Origin: Carpediemonas membranifera
Taxonomy: Eukaryota; Fornicata
Direction of reading: 5' to 3'
Length of the DNA stretch: 64,000 nucleotides
Assembly: GCA_019828565.1 (NCBI GenBank)
Contig: JAHDYR010000035.1
Span: forward strand, 62,001-126,000
The notes under the pieces are model-generated. The model worked only from the letters and a program-made list of their open reading frames with translations. It searched no databases and was not told the DNA's origin. Made by a program: the position numbers and the translations under genes. Each line of letters starts with the position of its first letter. Within the stretch, counting starts at the first letter, position 1. Shown here one piece after another: positions 62,801 to 64,000 of this stretch.

Positions 62801-64000
62801 ACTCCCTGCATACTGTTGTAGGAGGATCTTACCTATTTCTTCCTTGTTGGTGGTAATCTTCCCGTCCTTCAGTATGCTCTCTGGCATGCCCTTGAACTGG
62901 TTTTCACACCACCATCTTCTTACCGCTGCTTCCACCATGGACCTGGATGCTTTGTATCCTTCCTTCGCGCTCCCGCTGAGGTCCTGGATCCACTCTTCCC
63001 TGCGTTTTCCCCCAGAAGGCCTGTAGCTCACGCTTCATGATCTCACTTCTGGTCTTGTTTCCCTCTTCTGTCCATGGTGTGTGCCGGAGTTCCGACCACA
63101 CCTTTTCTTTGATGACCTCTTCCCTGTCTCCACTGCCTGGGTGACCTGACGGCTCGCCCATATCCTTCCTGATATCCTCCTCCCACTCATCCAGGCTCTT
63201 AAAACGGTGCAGTCTTCTGACTGATGTGCGTTCAGCCTTCTTCCTCATGTTCCACACTCTGACGCCCGGTATGTCTAGGACTTCCTCTCTCTTTGTAGTC
63301 CGTTGGATCCGTTGTTCCCTCCATTCCAGTCTTATCATGTTGTGGGCTGACCCCCAGACTCCGAGTCGACTAGCATCCAGTACTTCTATCCTTGCTCCTC
63401 TGATCCCTGATGATACCAGCGCGAAGTCCGGAGTGGTAGTTCCCTTGGTGAGGGTACCTTCCATGGGGATCACTGCTCCCAGCTTATAGTCCCTGATCAG
63501 GTCCTTCCATCTTGCCATTGTGGCTATCCTTCTGGGGTCGAGGTTCCAGTCCCCTATGATGATTGTTTCCATCTCTCCTTTCATCTCCAGAATGCTCCTT
63601 ATTCCGTCCCTGAACTCGTCCTTCTCCTCCCTTCCGTGGCCGACCGGTGGGCCATACACGTTGATCACCAGGATGTCCCTATGGGTTCTGAGTATGCTCA
63701 CCTGTATCCTCCCTGATAAGCTATCTGTGATGCCTACGTCCCAGCTCCCTCTTGCTCTTGGGTTGATGATTGTGCCCACTCCTTCTCTAGTACCCCTCGT
63801 CCTGGGCGTCCGGCTACTGCTCCCTGCTATGCCCAGCTGGGCATCTATTCGGCGCTGGCTTTGGGCTTCTTTCTTCCTCCTCTCGTTGTCCATAGCAAGC
63901 TCCTCCTCTGTTTCCTTCCCTGCCATTGCGTAGTCGAAGTCTATGAAGTTGTGTACCCTCGTATTCGCCGTCCTCCACGTTTCTTGGATGCATACTGCAT
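59891..64000 (-). mobile_element. APE-type LINE, copy 2 (3' half, runs off window)
   Basis: Inverted copy of 22220-26331, very similar base for base, with the same TTTC-repeat tail at its left end. The 5' part and the second target duplication lie beyond 64000. It is inserted into the reading frame of the gene at 58654. CCCTG words (CAGGG on its sense strand) are abundant throughout, as in copy 1. Confidence 0.92.
60660..64000 (-). pseudogene. LINE copy 2 ORF2 (partial)
   Basis: Endonuclease and RT motifs as in copy 1, including IIGDWNLDP, FLDIEKAYDTVPRD, GVKQGCVLAPTLF and FVDD. It is intact across the two sites where copy 1 is shifted. Its own breaks are single extra G (C on the plus strand) near 62402, 62806 and 63011, where copy 1 is in frame. 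The start codon lies outside the window. Confidence 0.88.

Noticed and set aside
1-64000. CRISPR array, bacterial operon or prophage
   Set aside because: No regularly spaced repeats with unique spacers and no Shine-Dalgarno-linked operons; tRNA, LINE, gypsy and DIRS features are eukaryotic.

Overview
This is a retroelement-dense piece of a nuclear eukaryotic genome. It holds Ty3/gypsy LTR retrotransposons, tyrosine-recombinase (DIRS/PAT-type) retrotransposons, two copies of an APE-type LINE, a tRNA-Gly(GCC) gene without encoded CCA, PHD-finger, protein-kinase and OTU-protease genes, and chromodomain-tailed integrases. I see no bacterial operons. Genes look compact and I could not establish any intron. 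A protist or alga with a repeat-rich genome fits best; I cannot name the lineage from sequence alone.

Layout. 1-5244: minus-strand gypsy element G1 (57-bp LTRs, 4-bp target duplication) inserted into the gag of an older gypsy element. 5245-8405: non-coding, with two minisatellites, three foldback palindromes and promoter-like motifs. 8406-17215: an island of unusual genes (truncated acidic-tailed gene, PHD-finger protein, HEPN-like/zinc protein, unknown gene between two 379-bp direct repeats, protein kinase, recombinase-like protein). 18073-26350: a full-length LINE with a perfect 19-bp target duplication; its ORF1 carries a candidate DEDDh exonuclease. 26701-32834: the island resumes on the far side of the LINE with two OTU-protease-like genes, an inverted copy of the 379-bp repeat, an 854-residue possible transposase and a 53-codon gene. 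33558-35342: 5'-truncated gypsy pol. 36073-55380: a cluster of DIRS/PAT elements A, B, C, a recombinase fragment and E. A has textbook split direct repeats; a tRNA gene lies between A and B; C is split by gypsy G3 (82-bp LTRs). 55381-59890: sparse remnants and a gene of unknown function. 59891-64000: the second LINE copy, inverted, running off the window.

Most long reading frames are broken by single-base shifts, often in homopolymer runs. Where the two LINE copies can be compared, each break is private to one copy. This fits either young decaying copies or homopolymer errors in a long-read assembly, so 'pseudogene' here means 'frame broken in this sequence'.

The most interesting unexplained signals are: the gene island with shared leader repeats, the ATCCAC-N4-GTGGAT palindrome and a shared C-terminal tail; a TGCA(C/G)TTTA(T/A) motif near host starts and inside transposon ends; the exonuclease-bearing LINE with a CAGGG word signature along its length; very short LTRs followed by a palindrome instead of an obvious primer binding site; and short-hairpin arrays at DIRS 5' ends.
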